From Mageeibacillus sp. UBA1212 (lineage in GTDB: Bacteria; Bacillota; Clostridia; UBA1212), in contig DBXM01000030.1 in assembly GCA_002309655.1 (NCBI GenBank), positions 1 through 14,059 of the forward strand: a stretch of 14,059 nt of DNA, in the 5' to 3' direction. Under the pieces are notes generated by a model, which saw nothing but the letters and a program-made list of their open reading frames with translations, did not search any database and had not been told where the DNA came from. Of this stretch, positions 1 through 6,676 are shown one piece after another. Every line of letters starts with the position of its first letter. Positions within the stretch are counted from its first letter, which is position 1. Position numbers and translations under genes: made by a program.

Positions 1-61
1 CCCAACAAATATTTTACACGAACGGACAAAGCTCTGGCATCTCCCTTGATTAAAGAGAATA

Positions 62-89
62 TTGCAAACCCCTCAAAATGTGCTATAAT
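62..89 (+). promoter_or_regulatory. Sigma-A-type promoter for the LRR lipoprotein gene
   Basis: A TTGCAA -35 box (62-67) and a TATAAT -10 box (84-89) are separated by 16 nt, and TGC directly before the -10 makes it an extended -10. Transcription would start near 96, giving a leader of about 77 nt. The leader contains a weak 5-bp hairpin (99-103 pairing with 109-113) followed by CTTTT, and then the AGGAGG ribosome binding site. Bases 1-61 show no gene that I can support. Confidence 0.75.
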
Positions 90-172
90 TAAGCGAAAAC
101 CGTCAGTTACGGTCTTTTGGACTTTACATAAACGCTTTCGAATTTCATTCAAAAATAAGGAGGTTAAACACC

Positions 173-1003
173 ATGAAAAATATCGCAAAAATCGCCTCTA
201 TAATGCTCGCGGCGGTCCTTCTCGTCGTTCTTTCCTGCGGCTGCGCTCCCAAAAAGGTCATTGAAACCGGAACGTGCGGCGACGACGCTGAGTGGGTTCT
301 TGACGACGGCACGCTTACGATAACAGGTACCGGCGCGATCGACGAACCTATCGAAGCCAAGGGTTTAATAACGAAAATAGTGGTCAACGACGGCATCGAC
401 TCCCTCGGAACCGGCGCGTTCAAGAATCTTTCGACAGTTGAGGAAATCACGCTTCCCGACACTCTCGAGTACATCGGCGCGTTCGCGTTCGACGGCTGCA
501 CCGGCATCGAGGAGATCGAAATTCCCGACTCCGTGAAGGACATCGCCCGCTCCGCGTTCGAGAACTGGGAAGAGACCCAGAAGATCATCGCGCAGTGGTA
601 CGAAGGCGCCGCCGACAAGTGGTACGCCTGGTTCGAGCTCTGGAAGGAGTACTTCGACAAGCTGAAGGACTACTTCGCGGACGAGGAATTCCAGGGCAAG
701 GTCCAGTCGTTCTTCAACGAGTGGGGAACGTACGCGCTCGACAACATCGACGAGATCCGCGGTCCTGTCGAGGAGTTCGCGGAGGGCAGCAAGGCGGATT
801 TCCAGGAAATACTCTCCGGTCTCAGCGAGCTCAGCTCCGACTTTATTGCCGACGTTTTTGCGCTCATTCCTGACATCCAGGACGCGATTGACGGCGCCAA
901 AGAGAGCGCCGGGGAAGCCGCCACGTGCGACGAGTGGCTTGAGTTCTGGAACGGCGTAAACGAGGACGTCAAGGCGGAGATCGAAAAGTTTTACGAGAAT
1001 TGA
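173..1003 (+). CDS. BspA-like leucine-rich-repeat lipoprotein with helical C-terminal domain
   Basis: Predicted surface lipoprotein of 276 residues. Residues 1-21 form a lipoprotein signal peptide ending in VLSC, with lipidation most likely on Cys22 (Cys24 is the alternative). Residues 35-55 (CGDDAEWVLDDGTLTITGTG) match the lead-in of BspA-type proteins. Residues 65-130 hold about three LRR_5 repeats, with phrases such as EEITLPDTLEYIGAFAFDGC and EIEIPDSVKDIARSAFENW. From about residue 131 to the end the character changes to amphipathic, acidic, Trp/Phe-rich helices of no family I recognise. The start is fixed by AGGAGG at 158-163, 9 nt upstream. A strong terminator follows. BspA proteins usually carry many more repeats, so this is a minimal form. 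A role in surface binding is inferred from the family and is not shown by the sequence. Confidence 0.85.
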   Translation: MKNIAKIASIMLAAVLLVVLSCGCAPKKVIETGTCGDDAEWVLDDGTLTITGTGAIDEPIEAKGLITKIVVNDGIDSLGTGAFKNLSTVEEITLPDTLEYIGAFAFDGCTGIEEIEIPDSVKDIARSAFENWEETQKIIAQWYEGAADKWYAWFELWKEYFDKLKDYFADEEFQGKVQSFFNEWGTYALDNIDEIRGPVEEFAEGSKADFQEILSGLSELSSDFIADVFALIPDIQDAIDGAKESAGEAATCDEWLEFWNGVNEDVKAEIEKFYEN

Positions 1004-1017
1004 TTTGAGTTTATGAG

Positions 1018-1058
1018 CCGCGCGCCGCATTGTTATATTTGGCGCGCGGTATTTTTTT
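1018..1058 (+). terminator. Intrinsic terminator after the LRR lipoprotein gene
   Basis: A perfect 9-bp GC stem, CCGCGCGCC (1018-1026) with GGCGCGCGG (1041-1049), has a 14-nt loop and is followed by TA and seven T (1052-1058). It ends only 27 nt before the next start codon, so it may act as an intercistronic attenuator if the downstream gene depends on readthrough. Confidence 0.85.
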
Positions 1059-1085
1059 ACTTTCCTGTATAAAACGGAGGAATTT

Positions 1086-1976
1086 ATGAAAAAGTTGCTT
1101 TTAATTTTATTGGCGGCCGCGCTTGTTTTCGGCGCGACGACGGTTTTCTCTTTTGCAGACGAGTACGGCGAGCCGGTTGACATCGACGAGGTCGACAACT
1201 ACGCGACGTGGATCGACTCGTTCTACTGGAACGGCGAAAGACTTCAAGGCGAAGGCAGAGCCGTAATTGACGCGTACATGGACGACAAGACCCTTTACGA
1301 CGTCGAGAGCCGCGAATCCTGCGGTTTCTTGGGCTGGGTCTGCTTCACAGAAAAGGTCAAGGTTTTCGGGTATTACCTGACGTTTGCCAACGGGAACACG
1401 AGCCTTGTCACCGACGAGTCGTTCTTTTATAACAACGAGCCCGACCTTATAACGACCGTTGAGGGCTGGTGGCCGGGAAGCGGCGAGTTTATCCAGCGTT
1501 ACCTTATCACCGTGCCTATCGCGGAGCTTAAGGGAAGGTGCGAGATCACCGCGGTCGCGGTTCTCGAATCCGGCGAAGTCGTGCTTATGAACAGCTACAA
1601 CCACCCCGAGAGAAGTACGTGGGTAGAGTTTGAGTTCAGCGGCGGCGAGGAGGAAAATCCGACCGAAGCTCCTGTAGAAAATCCTACCGAAGCACCTGTC
1701 GAAAATCCTACCGAAGCACCCGAAGAGCCCACGCAGGAGCCGGTTGAAGAGCCCACGCAGGAGCCCGAGGTCGAGCCCACGCAGGAACCCGAGGTCGAAC
1801 CCACTCAGGAGCCCGCAGCCGAACCCACTGACGAACCCGCCGGAAATCCGACCGAGGTGCCTACAGGCGCGATCGACCCGGGCAAAAAGAAGGGCTGCGG
1901 AAGCGCGATCACCGCACTTTCGGCGCCGCTTATGCTCGCGGCCGCGGCGTTTGTTCTCAGGAAGAAAAAGAACTGA
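1086..1976 (+). CDS. Secreted protein with Pro/Thr/Glu repeat linker and C-terminal GCGS membrane anchor
   Basis: Exported protein of 296 residues. A Sec signal peptide covers residues 1-24, with likely cleavage after FSFA. Residues 25-187 form a compact, apparently beta-rich domain with aromatic clusters (WIDSFYWNGE, FLGWVCF). It resembles modules seen in secreted clostridial proteins, but I cannot name the family. Residues 191-260 are a low-complexity linker of NPTEAPVE and EPTQEPEV units. The end consists of KKKGCGS (267-273), a hydrophobic segment (274-291) and RKKKN, the layout of a C-terminal sorting or anchor signal but with Cys instead of LPXTG. The start is set by GGAGG at 1076-1080 with a 5-nt spacer. 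There is no room for a separate promoter between the preceding T-tract and this ribosome binding site, so expression probably relies on readthrough from the lipoprotein gene. A strong terminator follows. Confidence 0.85.
   Translation: MKKLLLILLAAALVFGATTVFSFADEYGEPVDIDEVDNYATWIDSFYWNGERLQGEGRAVIDAYMDDKTLYDVESRESCGFLGWVCFTEKVKVFGYYLTFANGNTSLVTDESFFYNNEPDLITTVEGWWPGSGEFIQRYLITVPIAELKGRCEITAVAVLESGEVVLMNSYNHPERSTWVEFEFSGGEEENPTEAPVENPTEAPVENPTEAPEEPTQEPVEEPTQEPEVEPTQEPEVEPTQEPAAEPTDEPAGNPTEVPTGAIDPGKKKGCGSAITALSAPLMLAAAAFVLRKKKN
1656..1865 (+). repeat. In-frame tandem repeats encoding Pro/Thr/Glu linker
   Basis: Degenerate in-frame units of about 21-24 nt. The first type encodes three NPTEAPVE-like copies and the second four or five EPTQEPEV-like copies. 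Neighbouring DNA copies are nearly identical (cctaccgaagcacc; cccacgcaggagcc), which suggests recent slippage and a linker length that varies between strains. Confidence 0.8.
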
Positions 1977-2000
1977 AACGCATAATCCCGAATAAAAACG

Positions 2001-2033
2001 AAAAGGTCTCCGCAGCGGAGGCCTTTTTGTTTA
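2001..2033. terminator. Bidirectional intrinsic terminator between convergent genes
   Basis: A 12-bp stem (2001-2012 with 2016-2027, one G-T wobble) around a 3-nt loop. It is followed by TTTTTGTTT on the plus strand, and by CCTTTTCGTTTTT on the minus strand. It ends the plus-strand anchor-protein gene and may also stop minus-strand transcripts passing the end of the small lipoprotein gene at 2117. The rest of the 1977-2116 gap holds nothing I can identify. Confidence 0.85.
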
Positions 2034-2116
2034 GTATTTTTTGTTGCGCGTTATTGCGCGATTTCGGAGCAAAAATCCTCTGCCCTGCCGGCGCCTGAAT
2101 CATACACGCAATATAC

Positions 2117-2740
2117 TCAATAAGGATTCGCAAAACAGTAGAGTTCGTACCGGAATTCCGTCCACTGGCAGTACTCCTCGGTAAGCGCTCCGTCGCCCGA
2201 GCTGTTGCCGCCCATCGCATACGTGGCGTAAAACATATCATACGTGTCCCATACAGTGTTCAGCAGCTCGACCTTTTTCGCGTAGTACTCCTCAAGCGGC
2301 TTTACGTGATACTCGTAAAAGTCTTCTTCCGTCATTGACGAATAAAACTCGGCGCCGTGCATTGCTCTCAGACTCTCGATCGCGCTTTTATAAAGCTCTT
2401 CGCACTCAGCCTTGACCGCCTGAATTTCATTCCAGACCATCTCGTTCCGCTGCGCGTGCCCGTAGGCGTAATACTCCGAAAATCTTTCTCCGGCTTCTCT
2501 TACCGAAACCGGCAGGTATTTGTAATAGTCCGGGACCGCCGTCGGTTCGGGAGTTGCCGTTGGTTCGGGAACGGGCGTTGCGGCGGGCTGCGTAGTAATG
2601 ACGGGCTGCGCCACCGGTCTGCCCGGATATGCGTTGTTTTGTTTGTCGCACGCGGTGAAAAACGCGGCGCACGCAGCCAGAACAAGCACAGCCGACACGA
2701 AAGCCGCGAGTTTTCCGTTTTTTCTCTTTAGTACTGTCAT
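2117..2740 (-). CDS. Small lipoprotein with Pro/Thr linker and helical domain, unknown function
   Basis: Predicted lipoprotein of 207 residues, family not recognised. The N-terminus has charged residues, a hydrophobic stretch (11-30) and two possible lipidation sites. Cys24 sits in a textbook LAAC lipobox. Cys31 sits in FTAC and is followed by polar DKQNN, which reads like a mature N-terminus. Residues 40-70 are a Pro/Thr/Ala linker (ATPVPEPTATPEPTAVP), probably spanning the cell wall. Residues 71-207 look mostly helical, rich in Glu, Tyr and Trp, with an acidic C-terminal end. The start is supported by AAGGAG at 2746-2751 with a 5-nt spacer. It lies 76 nt downstream of the AIM24-family gene on the same strand, with a GC hairpin in between. 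Confidence 0.8.
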   Translation of the reverse strand: MTVLKRKNGKLAAFVSAVLVLAACAAFFTACDKQNNAYPGRPVAQPVITTQPAATPVPEPTATPEPTAVPDYYKYLPVSVREAGERFSEYYAYGHAQRNEMVWNEIQAVKAECEELYKSAIESLRAMHGAEFYSSMTEEDFYEYHVKPLEEYYAKKVELLNTVWDTYDMFYATYAMGGNSSGDGALTEEYCQWTEFRYELYCFANPY

Positions 2741-2775
2741 GGTGTCTCCTTAAAGAGTGTCTCAAGCGGACTCTC

Positions 2776-2804
2776 AAAGGCCGGATACGGGCCGGCCTTT
2801 TAAA
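2776..2804 (-). terminator. Hairpin between the AIM24-family and lipoprotein genes (possible weak terminator)
   Basis: A perfect 9-bp stem, AAAGGCCGG (2776-2784) with CCGGCCTTT (2792-2800), has a 7-nt loop. Read on the minus strand, the stem is followed only by GAGAG beyond its own TTT, so it is a poor terminator in that direction. Only 35 nt separate it from the lipoprotein start codon, which argues for an intercistronic attenuator or RNA-stabilising element. Confidence 0.5.
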
Positions 2805-2816
2805 AGCCTGTTTACT

Positions 2817-3488
2817 TTACTTCTGGATCGAGCCGGAAACAGTCGCGACGAACGAAGAGAGCGGCATGCTCTGGAGAACGACCTTGCCGGGTCCTCTGAG
2901 AACGGTGTTGAAAAGTCCCTCGCCGCCGAAAAGAACGTTCTTGACGCCCTTCACGGTCTCGATGTCGATCGAAACGGAAGCGTCCGCGTAAGCGAGGTTG
3001 CCTGTCGAAACGATCAGCTTCTGGCCCTGGTAGAGGTCGTACTCGACTGCCGCGCCGTCGATCTCAACGAACGCGATGCCTCTGCCGGAGATCTTCTGCA
3101 TGATAAAGCCTTCGCCGCCGAAGAAGCCCGCGCCGATCTTTTTCTGGAAATAAACGGACAGCTCGACGCCCTCGGTCGCCGCCAGGAAAGCGGATTTCTG
3201 CGCGATGATCGGTCTCTCGGGAGTGATCTCGATCGCCCTTACCGCACCCGGGAAGCTGGATCCGAACGCGATCATGCCGGGGCCGTTCTGCGCTGTGTAG
3301 ATGTTCTGGAACATCGCCTCGCCGGAGAACATTCTGCCGAACGCTTTTCCGAAGCCGCCTGCCGAAGTTTCCATTTTCATGTTCTCCGACATCCAGACCA
3401 TTGAGCCTCTTTCGGTGATGAGCTTCTCGCCCTGCTCGGGGTAGCAGATGACTACCGGAAGTGAATCGCCTTTGATTTCATATTTCAT
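2817..3488 (-). CDS. AIM24 / TIGR00266 family protein
   Basis: Cytoplasmic protein of 223 residues in the AIM24/TIGR00266 family, beta-rich proteins widespread in bacteria and related to a yeast mitochondrial protein. The bacterial role is not well defined. Family hallmarks visible here are the opening MKYEIKGDSLPVVICYPEQG, the early block ERGSMVWMSENMKMET, the Gly-rich FFGGEGFIMQKISGRG, and the closing block LFGGEGLFNTVLRGPGKVVLQ. The length is normal and no signal peptide or membrane segment is seen. The start is set by GGAGG at 3495-3499 with a 6-nt spacer. It lies 85 nt after hemW on the same strand. That gap contains paired GCCGG/CCGGC arms and a TAAATA stretch that might be a weak promoter, so it may be co-transcribed or independent. 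Confidence 0.9.
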   Translation of the reverse strand: MKYEIKGDSLPVVICYPEQGEKLITERGSMVWMSENMKMETSAGGFGKAFGRMFSGEAMFQNIYTAQNGPGMIAFGSSFPGAVRAIEITPERPIIAQKSAFLAATEGVELSVYFQKKIGAGFFGGEGFIMQKISGRGIAFVEIDGAAVEYDLYQGQKLIVSTGNLAYADASVSIDIETVKGVKNVLFGGEGLFNTVLRGPGKVVLQSMPLSSFVATVSGSIQK

Positions 3489-3573
3489 AACATACCTCCA
3501 AAATAATGTTTTTTCCTATATTTAGCCGGAATCACGCTTAACTGCGAAGCCGCGCGCCGGCACCTGTGACGTA

Positions 3574-4719
3574 TTAAACAAACTCTTCGAAAACCTCGTT
3601 CGCGAAGTCGAGCCCCTTTTCGGTAAGAGCGTACGGTCTTCCGCCGCTTGCGCGTTTTTCGATGAGCCCGCGCTTTTCCAGTTTTTCAAGCCTGTCTGCG
3701 AAAAACTCCTCCGGCCGCCTGCCGAATTTTTCCGCGAACCGGTCAAAATCGGGGCCATCCGTGAGCCTGAAGCCGAGCATCATGAACTCGTCGCGAAGCG
3801 CCGCCTGAGTCATTGTCTCGTCGCTGTCCGGGTCGGTCTCGAAAATGCCGGAAACGTACCGTTCGACGTCCGCGGAGTTCGCGAACCTCCTCCCGCCGTA
3901 AAAAGATGATGCCCCCGGCCCGAAGCCGAGATATTCGCGCTGGTGCCAATAGCGGAGGTTGTGGCGCGACTCCCTGCCCGGAAGCGCGAAATTCGATATC
4001 TCGTAGTGGACGTAGCCGGCCTCTTTAAGACGCTTCACCGCCTGCCTGTAGTCTTTCCTGTCGCGAACGTCGTCCGGCTCAGGAAGCATTCCCGACCGCA
4101 CGTTTTCGGCGAGCGGCGTACCCTCCTCCACGATGAGACTGTAGCACGACACGTGCTCGGGTTTTAAAGCCAGAACACCCTCGAGCGTCGCCGCGAACTC
4201 GCCCTCCGGCTCGCCCGGAAAGCCGAAAATCAAATCGACGTTCACGTTGTCGAAACCCGCTTTTCGGGCCGCCGCAAACGCCTCGAGCGCCTTTTTCGAG
4301 TCGTGGATCCGGCCTATGGCGCTGAGCCTTCTGTCCGAGAGCGACTGGAAGCCGATGCTGAGCCTGTTAAAGCCCGCCTCTCTCAGTTTCGACAGCTTTT
4401 CGAGCGTCGCCGATTCGGGGTTCGCCTCGACCGTTATCTCGGCTCCCGGGATCACGTCGAACGTCTTTTCGACAGTCCCGAGAATTTCCGCGAGATACTC
4501 CGCGGGCAGCACGGTAGGCGTTCCTCCGCCGATAAAAACCGTGTCTACCGGAGCTTTTCCGCCCTCTTCCTTGCCGTGAAGCTTTCCGCGGTTTTTAATC
4601 TCGCCGCAAAGCGCCTTCACGTAGCCCTTGAAGCAGTTTTCCATCCCCGGGAACGACAGGAAGTCGCAGTATCCGCACTTTTTCACGCAAAACGGTACGT
4701 GAACGTAAATTCCAAGCAT
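3574..4719 (-). CDS. hemW: Radical SAM family haem chaperone HemW
   Basis: Radical SAM protein of 381 residues, the usual HemW length. HemW binds haem and a 4Fe-4S cluster and is thought to deliver haem to respiratory or other proteins. It is often misnamed coproporphyrinogen III oxidase. The cluster motif is Cys11-x3-Cys15-x2-Cys18 followed by D-F. True HemN has another Cys at that last position, so this is HemW. Other family blocks are FIGGGTPT (62-69, SAM binding), RLSIGFQSLSDRRLSAIGR and HNLRYWHQREYLGFGPGASS. The last ~80 residues form the winged-helix HemN_C-type domain. It begins 40 nt after lepA on the same strand, the conserved lepA-hemW order, and has only a weak ribosome binding site. 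The hrcA-grpE-dnaK genes that often follow are absent. Confidence 0.95.
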   Translation of the reverse strand: MLGIYVHVPFCVKKCGYCDFLSFPGMENCFKGYVKALCGEIKNRGKLHGKEEGGKAPVDTVFIGGGTPTVLPAEYLAEILGTVEKTFDVIPGAEITVEANPESATLEKLSKLREAGFNRLSIGFQSLSDRRLSAIGRIHDSKKALEAFAAARKAGFDNVNVDLIFGFPGEPEGEFAATLEGVLALKPEHVSCYSLIVEEGTPLAENVRSGMLPEPDDVRDRKDYRQAVKRLKEAGYVHYEISNFALPGRESRHNLRYWHQREYLGFGPGASSFYGGRRFANSADVERYVSGIFETDPDSDETMTQAALRDEFMMLGFRLTDGPDFDRFAEKFGRRPEEFFADRLEKLEKRGLIEKRASGGRPYALTEKGLDFANEVFEEFV

Positions 4720-4759
4720 GATTTCATCAAAAACCGCAATAAACGCATCCGCCTGCGCG

Positions 4760-6562
4760 TCAGCCGAGCTTCAGCACGCTCAGGAACGCCTCCTGCGGCA
4801 CCTCGACGCTGCCGAACTGGCGCATTCTCTTCTTGCCTTCCTTCTGCTTTTCGAGCAGTTTCTTCTTTCTGGTGATGTCGCCGCCGTAGCACTTCGCGAG
4901 AACGTCCTTGCGGTACGCCCTGATCGTCTCGCGCGCGATGACCTTCCCGCCGATCATGGCCTGGATCGGGACCTCGAACTGCTGCCTCGGAATCGTCTCC
5001 TTGAGCTTTTCGGCGATTTTCCTGCCCCGGGCGTACGCCTTGTCCGCGTGAACGATAAACGACAGCGCGTCGACGATCTCGCCGTTCAGGTAGATGTCGA
5101 GCTTCACGAGGTTCGATTTCGCGTAGCCGCAGAGTTCGTAGTCGAGCGAGGCGTAGCCCCTCGTGCGCGACTTGAGAGCGTCAAAGTAGTCGTAAATGAC
5201 CTCGTTTAGGGGAATTTCGTACGTGAGAACAGCGCGCGTCGCCTCCATGTAGTCCATGTTGATGAACGTGCCGCGCCGCTCGGTGGTGAGTTCCATGATG
5301 TTGCCGACGTACTCGGTGGGAGTCATGATCGACGCGCGCACCATCGGCTCCTCCATGAAGTCGATCTCCGCGGGGTTGGGCATGTTGGTCGGGTTGTCGA
5401 GCACCACGACGTCGCCGTTCATCTTGTGGATGCGGTAGATAACGCTCGGAGTCGTCGCGATGAGGTCGAGCTCGTACTCGCGCGAGAGGCGTTCCTGAAC
5501 GATCTCAAAGTGGAGAAGACCGAGGAAGCCGCACCTGAAGCCGAAACCGAGCGCCTGCGACGTCTCAGGTTCGTAAATGAGAGCCGCGTCGTTGAGCTGG
5601 AGCTTCGCCAGCGCATCGCGAAGCGCCTCGTAGTCCGCGCCGTCCACGGGGTACATTCCGCAGAAGACCATCGGCTGGACTTCCTTGTAGCCGGGCAGCG
5701 GCTCGGGGGCGGGGCGCGCGGCGGTGGTTACCGTGTCGCCGACGCGCGCGTCCTGAATATTCTTGATACTGGCCGCAATGTAGCCCACCTCGCCGGCGTA
5801 CAGCGCGTCGTTCGGAACCGTGAATCCGGGCTTCAGGTAGCCGAGCTCGGTGATCTGGTACTCCGCGCCGGTCGACATGAGCTTGATCGTCTCCCCGCGC
5901 CTGACCGATCCGTCCTTCACGCGCACGTAAATGACGACGCCCTTGTATGCGTCGTAGTACGAGTCGAAAATGAGCGCCTTGAGCGGGCCCTCCGCGTCCC
6001 CCGAAGGAGCGGGAATCTTTTTCGCGACAGCCTCGAGTACCTCTTCTATGCCGATGCCGACCTTCGCGGAAACGCGCGGGGCGTCCTGCGCGGGAATGCC
6101 TATAACGTTTTCGATCTCCTCGATGACCTCGTCCGGTCTCGCCGACGGCAGGTCGATCTTGTTGATGACAGGCACCACCTCAAGGTCGTGGTCGATCGCC
6201 TGGTACACGTTCGCGAGCGTCTGCGCCTCCACTCCCTGCGAAGCGTCGACAACGAGCACCGCCCCTTCGCACGCCGCCAGCGACCGTGAGACCTCGTAGT
6301 TGAAGTCCACGTGTCCGGGCGTGTCGATCAGGTTGAACACGTACTCCTGTCCGTCCTCCGCCTTGTAGTTGAGCCGCACCGACTGCGCTTTTATAGTAAT
6401 GCCGCGCTCGCGCTCGATATCCATGTTGTCGAGCACCTGGTCCTCCATTTCGCGCGCGGTCAGAACTCCCGTCTTCTCGAGAATTCTGTCGGCGAGGGTG
6501 GATTTGCCGTGGTCAATGTGGGCGATTATGCAAAAATTCCTGATGTTCTTCTGTTTGTCCAT
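4760..6562 (-). CDS. lepA: Elongation factor 4 (LepA), ribosomal GTPase
   Basis: Translational GTPase of 600 residues, full length for LepA/EF4, which acts on the ribosome in initiation and back-translocation under stress. The G1 loop is AHIDHGKST (14-22), followed by the switch I block RERGITI, G3 DTPGHVDF and G4 NKIDLPSARPDE. The EF4-specific C-terminal domain is intact, including YGGDITRKKKLLEKQKEGKK and the ending GSVEVPQEAFLSVLKLG. GGAG at 6569-6572 with a 6-nt spacer supports the start. The gene lies 114 nt downstream of spoIIP and 40 nt upstream of hemW on the same strand. The gap to spoIIP contains a GC palindrome (about 6590-6605) and a short sequence shared with the leader of the HprK-like gene. 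I see no convincing promoter there. Confidence 0.97.
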   Translation of the reverse strand: MDKQKNIRNFCIIAHIDHGKSTLADRILEKTGVLTAREMEDQVLDNMDIERERGITIKAQSVRLNYKAEDGQEYVFNLIDTPGHVDFNYEVSRSLAACEGAVLVVDASQGVEAQTLANVYQAIDHDLEVVPVINKIDLPSARPDEVIEEIENVIGIPAQDAPRVSAKVGIGIEEVLEAVAKKIPAPSGDAEGPLKALIFDSYYDAYKGVVIYVRVKDGSVRRGETIKLMSTGAEYQITELGYLKPGFTVPNDALYAGEVGYIAASIKNIQDARVGDTVTTAARPAPEPLPGYKEVQPMVFCGMYPVDGADYEALRDALAKLQLNDAALIYEPETSQALGFGFRCGFLGLLHFEIVQERLSREYELDLIATTPSVIYRIHKMNGDVVVLDNPTNMPNPAEIDFMEEPMVRASIMTPTEYVGNIMELTTERRGTFINMDYMEATRAVLTYEIPLNEVIYDYFDALKSRTRGYASLDYELCGYAKSNLVKLDIYLNGEIVDALSFIVHADKAYARGRKIAEKLKETIPRQQFEVPIQAMIGGKVIARETIRAYRKDVLAKCYGGDITRKKKLLEKQKEGKKRMRQFGSVEVPQEAFLSVLKLG

Positions 6563-6676
6563 TTATTTCTCCGGTGTGGTGTTTTGTCTCCGGCCGGCCG
6601 CCGGCGCACCGTTCGTGAATTTCCGCTATTTTTAGGTAATTTAAAGTCGGGCTTCAGCTGACCGAAATGCAAATTG

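Noticed and set aside
1656..1865. CRISPR or non-coding tandem repeat
   Set aside because: The repeats are contiguous, in frame, without spacers, and encode a typical Pro/Thr/Glu linker inside an exported protein.
3574..4719. Oxygen-independent coproporphyrinogen III oxidase (HemN)
   Set aside because: The CxxxCxxC motif is followed by D-F rather than the additional Cys of HemN, and the HNLRYW...YLGFGPGA block is typical of HemW.
5426..6289. 287-codon plus-strand open frame antisense to lepA
   Set aside because: A high-GC shadow of a highly conserved gene, with a composition dominated by Arg, Val and Leu and no ribosome binding site.
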